Shown: positions 7,137-16,388 of the stretch, in pieces | How the letters are laid out: each line of letters opens with the position of its first letter | Position numbering within the stretch: the first letter of the stretch is position 1 | IMG/VR virus record: IMGVR_UViG_3300008448_000153 | Span: 1-47,521 of that record | Source: a virus | Length of the DNA: 47,521 bases | Strand: one strand, 5' to 3' | Program-made: the position numbers and the translations under genes | Notes under the pieces: model-generated | Told to the model about the DNA's origin: nothing | What the model saw: the letters and a program-made list of their open reading frames with translations, nothing else | Database searches by the model: none

Positions 7137-8417
7137 ATGTATTTTAATCATGCGTTTAGAATGACCCTCCTCGGAAAAGATGATGAAGGGTCATTACTTA
7201 GAACAACAACTGGTAGCACAGCAGACCTTATTGCTGGTGAGGTAGGTTTATTTGATGCAAAGACCTATCAAGCTTTTGGTGGCACTAACAATGGTCAACC
7301 GTTCATTCTTGCTCAAGGTAGTTACTTTACCAAAGACAAGATTGGTCCGTTCCATGGTGGTTATCAAGAGTCTGTAAAAACTAAAGTGATCAACCCTAAG
7401 TACATCACTCGTGTATTTACAGCTTGCTCTACCCCTGCTCAAAATCAGATTGATGATGTTTGTGTTTGTAACTTAGAGTGTGGTAAAACCTACAACCTCC
7501 GTTTGGATCTGAAAGGTTCTCCTGCTCTGCGTTTCTTAAGCCACAACATCTACAAAACTTTGGCTGCTTATACTGGTTGCTGCACAGATGACTGTTCTGC
7601 TACCTGTACTGGAGCTTTAGTTGACCCAACTACAGTTATCATTAACTGGGCTAAGCAAATTGCTCAAGATCCATTCTTGCCAAGTTTCATCCACGTTGCT
7701 GTTACAGACTTCAATGGTGATCCTGTTGCTGACCAAGATGATTTTGACACTATTGCTGAGTTTGTAGCTGCATTGGATGCTTACAGTCCTACTCCAGCTT
7801 GGGACCCTGCTGCAACAGATGCAGCTGAACTTCAAGCTTGTTTGACTATTAAGGTTGCTTACATTGACACTAAGTTTGGATATTGCACCTTCACTCCTAC
7901 AGATTTCTACGAACTTCAGCCTTTGAAGCTTCTGGAATCTATGACAGATGAAACTGGTGATCCTTGTAACGTTCAGTGTTTTGAGATTAACCCTGTACAA
8001 ACAGCTGTTCAGGCTCAAGGTGTTGGTGAAACTGTTCTTCGTGAGTTAATTCTTGCAGGACGTTACCGCCAAGAGGCTTATCCTGATAGCTCTCGTGTAG
8101 AAAGTCTTCGTATGAGAGAAATTGAGGCTAACCCTGTGCTGGCTACTGTAGACCGTAATGGTTTCTACAACTCTATTAACATTCTGCACAGTGTTCCTCG
8201 TTTCAACAACCCTACCGGTACATTTGACAATGATCAGTATTTGATCACTCTGTATATTCCGTCTGGTACAAACGGAGATGCTTTGTTGACTCAGATTCAG
8301 GCTATTTTGGATCATTGCTGCCCTGGTTTGGATATTGAACATTTCTCTGCTGATGGAGATTCTGCTTGTATTAATGTTACAACCAGTACTACTACTAGCA
8401 CTACTACTACTGCTTAA
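7137..8417 (+). CDS. abundant structural protein with Thr-rich tail
   Basis: This 426-aa protein uses the same G/C-ending codon preference and the same leader as the capsid gene, so it is probably made in large amounts. The fold appears mixed beta/alpha, with a cysteine cluster at about 105-160 (CVCNLECG, GCCTDDCSATC). The last 12 residues are nearly all Thr/Ser, like the runs in the 15152-18153 proteins. A strong terminator follows. It could be a tail tube or sheath, a capsid decoration protein or a head fibre; the sequence alone does not decide. No enzyme motif is visible. Confidence 0.6.
   Translation: MYFNHAFRMTLLGKDDEGSLLRTTTGSTADLIAGEVGLFDAKTYQAFGGTNNGQPFILAQGSYFTKDKIGPFHGGYQESVKTKVINPKYITRVFTACSTPAQNQIDDVCVCNLECGKTYNLRLDLKGSPALRFLSHNIYKTLAAYTGCCTDDCSATCTGALVDPTTVIINWAKQIAQDPFLPSFIHVAVTDFNGDPVADQDDFDTIAEFVAALDAYSPTPAWDPAATDAAELQACLTIKVAYIDTKFGYCTFTPTDFYELQPLKLLESMTDETGDPCNVQCFEINPVQTAVQAQGVGETVLRELILAGRYRQEAYPDSSRVESLRMREIEANPVLATVDRNGFYNSINILHSVPRFNNPTGTFDNDQYLITLYIPSGTNGDALLTQIQAILDHCCPGLDIEHFSADGDSACINVTTSTTTSTTTTA
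8379..8414 (+). repeat. Thr/Ser codon run at the 3' end of the 7137 gene
   Basis: Twelve codons, ACN mixed with AGT/AGC, encode a Thr/Ser tail. The synonymous codons vary, so selection appears to act on the amino acids and not on a DNA microsatellite. Confidence 0.85.
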
Positions 8418-8436
8418 TAATAGTAGACTAATACTT

Positions 8437-8471
8437 AAAAGGGGAGAGGAATTATATTCCCTCCCCTTTTT
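8437..8471 (+). terminator. rho-independent-type terminator
   Basis: AAAAGGGGAG, a bulged A and GGAAT pair with ATTCC, CTCCCC and TTTT, giving a ~15-bp stem with a TAT loop and a T-run at 8467-8471. It lies 20 bases after the stop of the 7137 gene and is one of the two clearest terminators in the window. Confidence 0.85.
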
Positions 8472-8477
8472 ATTTAC

Positions 8478-8505
8478 CCCAAAACCCACGTAATTTAGTT
8501 TTGGG
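8478..8505 (+). promoter_or_regulatory. inverted repeat after the terminator, upstream of the 8584 gene
   Basis: CCCAAAAC (8478-8485) is perfectly complementary to GTTTTGGG (8498-8505) across a 12-base loop. It begins seven bases after the 8437-8471 terminator and ends 79 bases before the next probable ATG. It could be a backup terminator, an operator or a 5' UTR hairpin. Confidence 0.4.
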
Positions 8506-8583
8506 CAAGTGCTCAAAAAATCTTATATTATTATTGAAGGGTCTGGATTAAAAAATTTTAATAACTTTATAAAGTTTAATATA

Positions 8584-9135
8584 ATGGCTAGTAAACACCA
8601 ATTAAGTTTAGATATACCTGAAACTAGTAGTTGTAATTTATTTCGTGTTATTGACAGCAGTATTTATTCAGATTTATTAGATGTTACATGTTTGTCTTTA
8701 TTAATTAAAGTGCCTGGCTTTAATGAATACACTTCAATTACTGTAGTTCCTGCGTTTAATTTAACTTTAAATGCATGCAGTCTTGGTATTCAAACATCTG
8801 ATTGTGGTACAACTAGTCTTAAATTACCAGATGGAATTTACAATGTAAAATATTCGGTATCACCTAATGATAAGGTATTTGTTGAATATAATTATTTAAG
8901 AGTTTGTCAAATACTGAGTAGATATTATGATCAACTTTGTAAATTAGAAATGGCTGCATGTGAGCCACCTGCTGATGTAAAAGCAGATTTAGATGAGCTA
9001 AGACTTATAAAAAGCTTTATTGATGCTGCTAAAGTTAAAGTAGAAGTTTGTAATAGTCCTGATGAAGGAATGGATTTATTAAATTACGCACAGAAAAGAT
9101 TAGATAAATTTACAGGAAACTGTCATAGCTGTTAG
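8584..9135 (+). CDS. hypothetical virion-associated protein, Cys-containing
   Basis: This 183-aa protein starts at ATG with MASKHQLSLD. A GTG at 8509 in the same frame would add 25 residues, but these are low-complexity Ile/Asn/Phe-rich sequence spanning the AT-rich leader, so the ATG is preferred. The N-terminal ~100 residues look like a beta sandwich. The C-terminal ~80 form charged helices ending in CHSC. It opens the fibre cluster, which suggests an adaptor or fibre-base protein. Family unknown. The stop is TAG. Confidence 0.6.
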   Translation: MASKHQLSLDIPETSSCNLFRVIDSSIYSDLLDVTCLSLLIKVPGFNEYTSITVVPAFNLTLNACSLGIQTSDCGTTSLKLPDGIYNVKYSVSPNDKVFVEYNYLRVCQILSRYYDQLCKLEMAACEPPADVKADLDELRLIKSFIDAAKVKVEVCNSPDEGMDLLNYAQKRLDKFTGNCHSC

Positions 9136-9158
9136 TAACTTTTTTAAAACCAACATAT

Positions 9159-9302
9159 ATGAATTGCCTTAATTGTAATTCTAAAATTACTTGTGGATGC
9201 CAAAAGAGAATTGCTTCTAATGGAAAACAAGTTTGTGTAAATTGTTTAACTTCTTATGAAAACAAGTTAAAAGAATTAAAAAAAGAAAAGAAAAATGAGT
9301 AG
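9159..9302 (+). CDS. 47-aa zinc-ribbon-like microprotein
   Basis: ATG follows AAAACCAACA (9146-9155), the strong start motif of this phage. Six cysteines form CLNC, CGC and CVNC, spaced like a small treble-clef or zinc-ribbon, followed by a Lys/Glu helix. The last eight bases overlap the start of the next gene (ATGAGTAG), implying translational coupling. Zinc binding is inferred from cysteine spacing. It may be a regulator or a folding aid for the fibre gene next door. Confidence 0.6.
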   Translation: MNCLNCNSKITCGCQKRIASNGKQVCVNCLTSYENKLKELKKEKKNE

Positions 9303-9831
9303 TTGCAATATGACAGTAGATTGTAAAGATTTTATACCTAATCAAGATAGGTATTATAAGAATTTTGCAGATGCTATTTATGTAGAGTTTCGTAGACTTC
9401 GTTATGGTATTAAGTCTTGCAAAAAAGATTTAACAGCTTTACAATTAGACATAATTCGTAAAGAAATCTTGGATTGGCAACTACTTAAAGCTGATTGTAC
9501 AGTGAATGTTGCCACTGAAGATATTTCTATTGTAGCACCTCCAACAGCTTCTGTAGACATAAATTTAAATTCTTCAAGCGGAACAATATATGTAAATATG
9601 GGTGGATGTGATGTAGCAATTAATGTTACATCAAAATCTGATAATTACACTCATGTTCAATCAACACCTTCTACTACATGGGTGATTGTCCACAATTTAG
9701 GATATAATCCTGTGGTTAGAACAGAAGATTCTTTAGGTGGTGATATGGAAGGAGTTATTACACATGATACGTTAAATCAGCTTACTATTTTATTTTCTGA
9801 ACCTATTTCTGGAACAGCATATTTATCATAA
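9295..9831 (+). CDS. fibre-like protein with C-terminal beta domain
   Basis: This 178-aa protein has an alpha-helical N-terminal half containing Cys residues and a linker (VAPPTAS). From about 118 to 178 there is a domain I recognise in phage fibre proteins: Q-S-P-STTW-I-HNLGYNP, then D-GG-M, and a final F-EPISGTAYLS strand. It overlaps the zinc-ribbon gene at its start, and its stop shares one base with the next ATG (TAATG). This is likely a short tail or head fibre, or an adaptor for the large fibre that follows. Confidence 0.6.
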   Translation: MSSCNMTVDCKDFIPNQDRYYKNFADAIYVEFRRLRYGIKSCKKDLTALQLDIIRKEILDWQLLKADCTVNVATEDISIVAPPTASVDINLNSSSGTIYVNMGGCDVAINVTSKSDNYTHVQSTPSTTWVIVHNLGYNPVVRTEDSLGGDMEGVITHDTLNQLTILFSEPISGTAYLS

Positions 9832-12074
9832 TGGCAACACCAAAAAGATATTTGCATGATATTGATTTAGCTAAAAATAAGCTAATTAATGCCAGAATCC
9901 AGCCTGTTACAACAGCTGAAAGAACCTCCTTATCTTATACAGCAGCTGATGAAGGGATACAAGTTTATGATACAGATCTTGATAAACAATTTTATTGGAA
10001 TGGTTCTGCGTGGGTAGAGGTAAGTACACTTACAAGTGTTGGATTATCAATGCCAACTGCTTTTAATGTAGCAAATAGTCCTCTTACAGCATCAGGTACA
10101 ATTTCTGTAGCTGGTGCAGGATCTATTTCCCAATATGTTCGTGGTGATGGTACACTAGCAGATTTTCCTGGTGGAGGTGGAGGTTCTTCAGTTTCTTATT
10201 ATTTAAACGGCAGTGTAAACCAAGGAACAATAAGTGGTGACACTTATTATGAAATGAGTAAAACTCCAGTGATAGGTGGTGGCACAACATTTTCTATTGC
10301 TTCTAATGGATATATAGCTCAATTTGTAACAGGTGCGGGTGATCCAAATCTTTTAAATATTCCTGCTGGTAGTTGGAATATTCAGTTTTATGTAAATGCT
10401 GACTCAGCAGGCGGTTCTCCTAATTTTTATGTTGAGCTTTACAAATATGATGGTGCTACTCTCACTTTATTAGCATCTAGTTCTTCAAGTCCAGAATTTA
10501 TTACAGGAGGTGCTAGTATTGATTTATATTACACTTCACTATCTGTTCCTGCCACTACACTAGTTTTAACTGATAGATTAGCTATAAGAGTATATGTAAA
10601 TAATAGTGGTAAAACTATTACATTACATACAGAGGGTACAAGATTAGCTGAAATCATCACTACATTTTCTACAGGACTTACAGCATTAAATAGTCTTACA
10701 AATCAAGTACAATTTTTAGCAACAGGTACGAGTGGTACTGATTTTAACATTAGTTCAGTTACATCCACTCATACATTTAATCTTCCTGACGCATCTTTAT
10801 TAGCTAGGGGTGTTATTACAACAGGTGCTCAAAATATTGGAGGAATTAAATCATTTAATTCTAGTATATATCAAATTAACTTAGGTGAAGGAACTTTTTT
10901 AGGGTTTGAAGCTGGACTAAATGATGACTTATCTACAAATGCAAACACCTATCTAGGATATCAAGCAGGTAGAGCAAATACTACAGGATCTGATAATGTT
11001 GGTGTAGGACGAGGTGCTTTGTTAGTAAATACGACAGGAACAGAAAATGTGGCTGTTGGTAGAAGTGCATTAGCAAATAGTACAAATACAGGAAACACTG
11101 CTGTTGGTAGATCTGCGTTAGCATCTGCTACATCTGGAGCTAATAACACAGCAATTGGTAGAAGTTCTCTTAGTGCTTTAACTACTGCTTCAAATAATAC
11201 AGCTCTTGGTCAAGATGCTGGTAAATTAATTACTTCTGGTTCAAATAATACAACAAGTAATAATTCACTTTATTTAGGTGTAGATGCTAGACCAAGTTCA
11301 AATGGTAATACAAACGAAATTGTAATTGGATATCAATCAAGAGGAAATGGATCAAATACAGTAACTCTTGGTAATACATCAATTTCAACTAGTATTTTAC
11401 AGGGTAGTGTGGGTATTGCAACAACAAGCCCACAAAGAAGTTTGCATGTTGGATCTTTAGCTAATTTAACTCCTAATATTAGAATATCAGGATTTGATAA
11501 TAGCACTGCTGGATATTTAGAAATTTGCACACTTAACGGGACAACTGTTAATTATCAGCTTTATGCCACTACAAGTGGAGCTATTTTAAGTACAGCTGGT
11601 ACACAAGGTATATTTAATTTTGGATATTCAGGTGGGGCGGGTATTGCAGCAACAATTGCTGGAAAAGTTCTTGCGTCGTCTACAGGTTTATTTTTACGTG
11701 GAGAATCTGGTTTAGATTTAAACTTAGGAAGTAACAACTCTAATAATAGATTAATAATCAAATCAGCAACATCAAACGTATTAATAAGTACTAGTGTAGA
11801 TGCTGGATATAGATTAAATGTAAATGGAACAGGATATTTTTCAAGTAGTCTTTATGGTGCTACAAATTTTGGTTTAGGCACGGTGACAATAGATCCTTCT
11901 GCTAAATTGCAAGTGGATAGTGTAACACAGGGTATATTAGTTTCAAGAATGACAAATGCTCAAAGAACGGCTATTGTTACTCCAGCTGTGGGACTTCTTG
12001 TATATCAAACTGATGGAACAGAAGGATTTTATGTAAACACTTCAACTGGTTGGAAATCATTAACAATGGTATAA
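9831..12074 (+). CDS. large trimeric-type fibre with YadA-like repeats
   Basis: This 747-aa protein begins with an attachment region (1-60, including the YDTDLDKQFYWNGSAWV pattern common in Bacteroidota phage fibres) and a Gly-rich hinge near 115. A probable jelly-roll domain spans about 120-290. Residues ~372-473 hold five ~16-residue repeats of the N-T/V-A-V/I-G-x-S/G-A type, as in YadA/Hia heads, which fold as left-handed beta-rolls in trimers. The end carries the RTAIVTPAVGLLVYQTDG motif also present in the next gene. The role is inferred to be a receptor-binding fibre. No peptidase S74 signature is obvious. Confidence 0.75.
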   Translation: MATPKRYLHDIDLAKNKLINARIQPVTTAERTSLSYTAADEGIQVYDTDLDKQFYWNGSAWVEVSTLTSVGLSMPTAFNVANSPLTASGTISVAGAGSISQYVRGDGTLADFPGGGGGSSVSYYLNGSVNQGTISGDTYYEMSKTPVIGGGTTFSIASNGYIAQFVTGAGDPNLLNIPAGSWNIQFYVNADSAGGSPNFYVELYKYDGATLTLLASSSSSPEFITGGASIDLYYTSLSVPATTLVLTDRLAIRVYVNNSGKTITLHTEGTRLAEIITTFSTGLTALNSLTNQVQFLATGTSGTDFNISSVTSTHTFNLPDASLLARGVITTGAQNIGGIKSFNSSIYQINLGEGTFLGFEAGLNDDLSTNANTYLGYQAGRANTTGSDNVGVGRGALLVNTTGTENVAVGRSALANSTNTGNTAVGRSALASATSGANNTAIGRSSLSALTTASNNTALGQDAGKLITSGSNNTTSNNSLYLGVDARPSSNGNTNEIVIGYQSRGNGSNTVTLGNTSISTSILQGSVGIATTSPQRSLHVGSLANLTPNIRISGFDNSTAGYLEICTLNGTTVNYQLYATTSGAILSTAGTQGIFNFGYSGGAGIAATIAGKVLASSTGLFLRGESGLDLNLGSNNSNNRLIIKSATSNVLISTSVDAGYRLNVNGTGYFSSSLYGATNFGLGTVTIDPSAKLQVDSVTQGILVSRMTNAQRTAIVTPAVGLLVYQTDGTEGFYVNTSTGWKSLTMV
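10944..11250 (+). repeat. YadA-like 16-17-residue repeats
   Basis: At least five consecutive units share N-[TV]-[AG]-[VI]-G-R, then a small/Ala-rich turn and a Thr/Asn-rich loop. They diverge at DNA level, so they are old protein repeats and not recent tandem duplications. Confidence 0.75.
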
Positions 12075-12075
12075 T

Positions 12076-14034
12076 ATGGCACTAGCTAATATTTTAAATA
12101 ATATTCTTACAGACACTGGTGTAGATGTTACATCTTTACAACCATTGTTAACAAACCCAGTAACCGGGACTGGTACTACCAACTACGTACCTAAGTGGAC
12201 AGGTTCAACTGCATTGGGGAACTCATTGCTTACTGATGTCAGCAACGCATTAACTTATGAAGCATCATCAGGCAATGCTGCGTTCAATCTTAAAAGTCCT
12301 TCAGGTTATTACTATCCAGCAATTAGTCTCTTTTCTAATGGTGCATTTTCAGGTTCATTATATTCTTATCTGAGTAGAATGTACTTGACTGCAAATGGTG
12401 GTGGATTATGGTTCGGTAATGCTACTACTACGCAAATGGTTCTAACTAATAGTGGGCGAGTTCTCATCGGAACAACTACCGAATCTACTTATGAGTTAGA
12501 CGTAGTGGGAGATATCCGTTCTACCTTAGATGCCAACATAAACGGATTGACAGTAGGTAAAGGAGGTGGAAACAATGCTAACAATACCGCTTTTGGAGTT
12601 AGTGCTTTAGGTTCAAATACAACAGGCACTCAAAATGTTGCAATCGGAGTCAATGCATTAGGGAATAACACTACTGCAAATTTCAACGTAGCAATTGGAT
12701 TTCAGGCTGGTCAGTTAATCACACAGAATAGCAATACTGCGGTCGGTTACTATGCTGGCTATGCAAACAATACTGGCTATGAAAATACCGCTATCGGTTC
12801 ACTATCTCAAAGGTTTTGTGCGAGTGGATATCAAAACACAACTGTTGGTGTAAATTCGGGATACGGAATTACATCGGGAAATAGGAATACATTTTTTGGA
12901 ACTAATTCAGGTTATGACATTACTACGGGAACATTTAACACGATGGTTGGTTCGGGGGCAGCAGGTAACGGAATTACCACAGGCTCATTCAACACAATCA
13001 TAGGTTCTCAAGTTTCTGGTCTATCCTCTTCCCTCTCCAATACAATCATATTAGCAGATGGACAAGGGAATCAGAGGTTGTATATTAACTCAAGCGGTAA
13101 CGTAGGAATTGGTAGCACAAACCCAGCCTCAAAACTCACATTGAATCAAGCCGCAACAGGTGAACAAAAAATATCTTTCACACTTACAGGAACTGAATAC
13201 GGTTATTTTTTAGTAAATACATCAGCTGGAAGCGTACAATTAGGATCTGCAACTTATGCAGCACAATATTATGGAACTTCACACAGTTTCAATAATACTA
13301 TTAACTTAAATACTACAACATTTACTGGACAAAATCCCAAAATAAACATTGCTGGATATGGATCAATATACGTGAATTGGGATAGTCCTTCATTAAATAT
13401 AGAATCTTCAAGTAATACGCTTTATTCAATACGTTTTAACACAGCTGGAGGAACGGAGCGTATGCGAATTTTTGGAGCAACCGGAAACTTAGCCATCGGC
13501 ACAACCACAGATGGGGGGGAAAAGCTTCAAGTCAACGGAACTGCGAGAGTGAGTGGGAATTTTACAGTCAGTGGGCCAAGTGGAAGTGTGACAAATCTTG
13601 ATATTTTTGGAGGCACTACTGGTGGAAGCGGTCAGACTTTAAGAATATACGGTTCAACACCAACTACGCAAGGTTTGTTTTTGACTTACACAACCGCAAC
13701 GGCTGAAAGTTTTATAGATGCTGGGTATCACACAACATCAAGCGGAGCGTCATTTGGTGATATCATATTTCGCAGCAAAAAGAATGCAACGAATACACTT
13801 GCTGAGAATATGCGTATTCGTGGATTTGATGGAAATGTTTTGATAGGGACATCAACTAACGATGCAAGTGCAATCGTAAACATCTCAAGCACCACAAAAG
13901 GTTTCCTACCTCCGAGACAAACTCAAGCACAACGCACCGCCATAACTTCCCCTGCGGTTGGTTTGATTGTATATCAAACGGATGCGACTGAAGGTTTGTA
14001 TATTTACACCTCAACAGGATGGGTTCAATTATGA
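12076..14034 (+). CDS. second large fibre, paralogous architecture, GC-shifted
   Basis: This 652-aa protein starts one base after the previous stop. It has an N-terminal segment with TGTGTTNYVPKWTGS, around ten YadA-like repeats (about 170-325), a GNVGIG-TNP segment typical of phage fibres, and the same C-terminal QAQRTAITSPAVGL-VYQTD ending as the gene upstream. It appears to be a paralogue or alternative receptor-binding fibre. Base composition is visibly richer in G+C than its neighbours: hand counts of 60-base lines gave 25/60 at 12541 and 31/60 at 13501, against 21/60 at 10921. The endonuclease start overlaps its stop. Confidence 0.75.
   Translation: MALANILNNILTDTGVDVTSLQPLLTNPVTGTGTTNYVPKWTGSTALGNSLLTDVSNALTYEASSGNAAFNLKSPSGYYYPAISLFSNGAFSGSLYSYLSRMYLTANGGGLWFGNATTTQMVLTNSGRVLIGTTTESTYELDVVGDIRSTLDANINGLTVGKGGGNNANNTAFGVSALGSNTTGTQNVAIGVNALGNNTTANFNVAIGFQAGQLITQNSNTAVGYYAGYANNTGYENTAIGSLSQRFCASGYQNTTVGVNSGYGITSGNRNTFFGTNSGYDITTGTFNTMVGSGAAGNGITTGSFNTIIGSQVSGLSSSLSNTIILADGQGNQRLYINSSGNVGIGSTNPASKLTLNQAATGEQKISFTLTGTEYGYFLVNTSAGSVQLGSATYAAQYYGTSHSFNNTINLNTTTFTGQNPKINIAGYGSIYVNWDSPSLNIESSSNTLYSIRFNTAGGTERMRIFGATGNLAIGTTTDGGEKLQVNGTARVSGNFTVSGPSGSVTNLDIFGGTTGGSGQTLRIYGSTPTTQGLFLTYTTATAESFIDAGYHTTSSGASFGDIIFRSKKNATNTLAENMRIRGFDGNVLIGTSTNDASAIVNISSTTKGFLPPRQTQAQRTAITSPAVGLIVYQTDATEGLYIYTSTGWVQL
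12583..13050 (+). repeat. YadA-like repeats in the second fibre
   Basis: About ten units of ~16 residues have the pattern N-[TV]-[AFM]-[IVF]-G followed by a Ser/Gly/Thr-rich turn. The array has roughly twice as many units as in the upstream fibre. Confidence 0.75.
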
Positions 14035-14591
14035 TAGGGATATATAAAATAACATTTTCAAACGGTCATTATTATTATGGTCAAGCCATTAATATAAATA
14101 GACGTTTTTCTCAACATAAAAGAGAATTAAAGAAAGGACTTCATACAAATAGTAGGATGCAAAATTGCTACAAAAAATATGGTGATCCTGTTTATGAAAT
14201 TGTTATTGAATGTAAAAAAGAAGAATTAAATAAAATAGAATCAGAACTTTTATTTAAGCATATTGATAATCCTATGTGTTGCAATATGTGTAGAGAAGGA
14301 AGAAGTGCTAAAGGAATAAAAAGAACTAAGGAGTTTAATAAAAAGATAAGTGATTATCAAAGATTAATAGGGAAGGTGAAGCCTGTATATATGTTTAGCA
14401 GAGATAATATGGATATGCTCGCAAAATATGATACAATTCGTGATGCAGAAAAAGCTATTAATGCTGGACAAAAAGAAGTACAAAAATCTTGTAAATCAAA
14501 TGGTAAATATAATGTTAGAGGTTACAAGTTTATGTATGCTCAGCCTATTGATAATTTATTAAATCATATTTCTAAAATCGTAAAATTCTAA
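14031..14591 (+). CDS. GIY-YIG homing endonuclease
   Basis: This 186-aa protein opens MIGIYKITF and continues to YYYGQA, the two halves of the GIY-YIG nuclease motif. R22 in the NRRFSQHK segment is the expected catalytic Arg position, and an acidic residue follows in the ELNKIESELL helix. The C-terminal third (about 115-175) with YDTIRDAEKAI looks like a NUMOD1-type DNA-binding repeat. The start at 14031 overlaps the previous stop (ATGA) and gives the family's usual N-terminus; an ATG at 14019 is in frame but less likely. Free-standing genes of this type cut related genomes and drive their own spread. Confidence 0.85.
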   Translation: MIGIYKITFSNGHYYYGQAININRRFSQHKRELKKGLHTNSRMQNCYKKYGDPVYEIVIECKKEELNKIESELLFKHIDNPMCCNMCREGRSAKGIKRTKEFNKKISDYQRLIGKVKPVYMFSRDNMDMLAKYDTIRDAEKAINAGQKEVQKSCKSNGKYNVRGYKFMYAQPIDNLLNHISKIVKF

Positions 14592-14601
14592 AATAAAACA
14601 A

Positions 14602-14877
14602 ATGAAAACAATTCAACCTGTAAACGCATGGCAGAACGGACAAGTAAAATCTGCTACTAAATTTAATATGAACTCTATCTTCGACAACTTAGAAGATTCA
14701 GCTACCTTCTATTATGAACTCTTATCAGCGAGTCAAGATGGAGAAGGTAATGAAGTTCTGACTCAAGTTGCTCAGGGTAATTTAAGTATGAATGGTCAGG
14801 AGTATCAAGATTGGAATGGTTCTAATGATGCAGCTTATACTTGGGGTGCAACTCAGTTGAGCCTGACAATTATCTAA
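14602..14877 (+). CDS. small acidic virion-region protein
   Basis: This 91-aa protein begins with MKTIQPVNAWQNGQ and is rich in Asn, Gln, Asp and Thr, with a predicted small beta domain at the end. It has no Cys and no enzyme motif. The start ATG lies ten bases after the endonuclease stop, downstream of the fibre block, so a fibre-assembly or minor structural role is possible. Family not recognised. The 106-base gap after it is AT-rich, with a weak AATTTC/GAAATT hairpin at 14904-14918. Confidence 0.55.
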   Translation: MKTIQPVNAWQNGQVKSATKFNMNSIFDNLEDSATFYYELLSASQDGEGNEVLTQVAQGNLSMNGQEYQDWNGSNDAAYTWGATQLSLTII

Positions 14878-14983
14878 GTTTACCTATAGAATATAATTTT
14901 GGAAATTTCTTAGAAATTATATATATTATATTGTAAGGTAGTGCAAGTCTACTAATTTCTAATCAATTAAAAACCAATAAGTT

Positions 14984-15139
14984 ATGCAAATTGTACTTGA
15001 TCAAAAAGCTTTGTCTGAATTAAACAACTTTATCCAAGAACTTCCTTTAAAGTATGGATTACCTCTTGTAAACTTTATTAATCAAAAAATTAAAGAACAA
15101 AATCAACAAGAGGAGATTATTGCAGAGGAAAATAAATAA
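14984..15139 (+). CDS. 51-aa helical microprotein
   Basis: ATG follows AAAACCAATA (14970-14979). The predicted product is almost entirely helical with a hydrophobic N-terminal half and a Gln/Glu/Lys-rich tail (EQNQQEEIIAEENK). It ends 12 bases before the first Thr-rich structural gene. The start motif argues that it is genuinely translated. Function unknown. Confidence 0.5.
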   Translation: MQIVLDQKALSELNNFIQELPLKYGLPLVNFINQKIKEQNQQEEIIAEENK

Positions 15140-15151
15140 ATAAATAATATT

Positions 15152-16378
15152 ATGAATCCTGTTAGATCTAGCAGTAACAGTGAAAACTGTGTTCCTATTT
15201 CGTCAAACTGTGTGGTTTGGCAGGGACCAGATTTACCGTGTTTACACCTCTGCAAAGGTGATAGTGTATCTGATGTAGTATACAAGGTTGCCGTTGAAAT
15301 TTGTAATTTTAAAACAGACCTAGGATTATCTGATGTAGACATTCAATGTTTGCTTACAGTATGTGAAACTACTCCAGAACCACAGATTACTTTAGCTAAT
15401 ATTTTACAACTTCTTGTAGATAAGGTGTGCTGTTTATCTGACCTTATAAATAATAATCCAACTCCAGACGGATGTTGTTATACAGAACCTATTCTTACTT
15501 TACCAGAGTGTTTATATGTACCAGATGGCGTAGGTGGGTTTATTACAGAACTTTCTCTTAGTGAATATGCACAAAGAGCTGCTTTTGTTCTTTGTCAAAT
15601 TAATTCTATTGTTACAGATCACACTGCTGAATTAGCTAATCATGAAGCTAGAATTACAGCATTAGAAAATGCAACAACTCCTGCACTTTCTGTATACAGT
15701 TGTTTATCAGGTTCTGTGCAGGATATTCAAACTGTTGTAGAAGATGTGGCTAATGCATTGTGTAGTTATATCAGTGCATTAGGTACTGTATCAGATTTAA
15801 CAATTGCTCAGGCTAGACAATGTATTACAGGAGCAGATGCTTCTTTAAGTACAGCAGGTACAATGTCCTCTCTTCCTGGATGGAATAATACTGTAAATAA
15901 TCTTGGACAGTCTATTCAAAATCTTTGGATTACAGTTTGTGATATTAGAGATGCTGTAGAGCAATTAAAGAATTGTTGTGCTGTAGATTGTACTCAGTTT
16001 ATCTTAGGATTTAATGCAGCACAAGATCCTACAAGACAGTTAATTACATTAACATTTAATGCTCTTACAACTATTCCTTCTGGATTTAGCAACTGCCCTT
16101 TACTTTCTACTGTAACAATTACAGATGGTGCTGGACATATTTATTCTAACACGTTTGATCTTGTAACCGAAGCAACTGATCCTTCTGGAATTACATTTGA
16201 TATTAGTACAGCTGGATTTGATACATCAACAGCTTATAGTATTACAGTAGATGGTTGTATTACAAAAGATGGTTACACTTGTCAAAATACTGCTACAGGT
16301 GGGTTAGCTGCTCCAACTACCACAACTACTACGACAACTACTAGCACCACTACCAGTACAACTACTACACCTCCTTAA
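15152..16378 (+). CDS. Cys-containing fibre/structural protein with Thr-rich tail
   Basis: This 408-aa protein carries near its N-terminus (about 18-45) the motif C-V-x-W-x-G-x-x-L-P-C...KGDSVSDVV, related to segments in the next two genes. The middle is helical (about 150-290, with a heptad-like HEARITALENA stretch suited to trimerisation). A beta domain follows at about 290-385, and the last ~20 residues are Thr/Ser ending in PP. It is probably a fibre or baseplate appendage. The Thr tail is a candidate O-glycosylation site, given the glycosyltransferases downstream. Family otherwise unknown. Confidence 0.6.
   Translation: MNPVRSSSNSENCVPISSNCVVWQGPDLPCLHLCKGDSVSDVVYKVAVEICNFKTDLGLSDVDIQCLLTVCETTPEPQITLANILQLLVDKVCCLSDLINNNPTPDGCCYTEPILTLPECLYVPDGVGGFITELSLSEYAQRAAFVLCQINSIVTDHTAELANHEARITALENATTPALSVYSCLSGSVQDIQTVVEDVANALCSYISALGTVSDLTIAQARQCITGADASLSTAGTMSSLPGWNNTVNNLGQSIQNLWITVCDIRDAVEQLKNCCAVDCTQFILGFNAAQDPTRQLITLTFNALTTIPSGFSNCPLLSTVTITDGAGHIYSNTFDLVTEATDPSGITFDISTAGFDTSTAYSITVDGCITKDGYTCQNTATGGLAAPTTTTTTTTTSTTTSTTTTPP
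16316..16369 (+). repeat. Thr/Ser codon run ending the 15152 gene
   Basis: Eighteen codons, all ACN, AGC or AGT, encode a Thr/Ser tail before a final Pro-Pro. Codons are mixed (ACT, ACC, ACA, ACG), arguing for protein-level selection. Confidence 0.85.
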
Positions 16379-16388
16379 TCAATAGTTA

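Noticed and set aside
11561-11761. Short minus-strand frames inside the fibre genes
   Set aside because: Pro/Leu/Ala-rich products with no start context, antiparallel to well-supported repeat-containing fibre coding sequence.
9831-14034. Diversity-generating retroelement acting on the fibre genes
   Set aside because: No reverse transcriptase or template/variable repeat pair is visible near the fibre 3' ends in this window.
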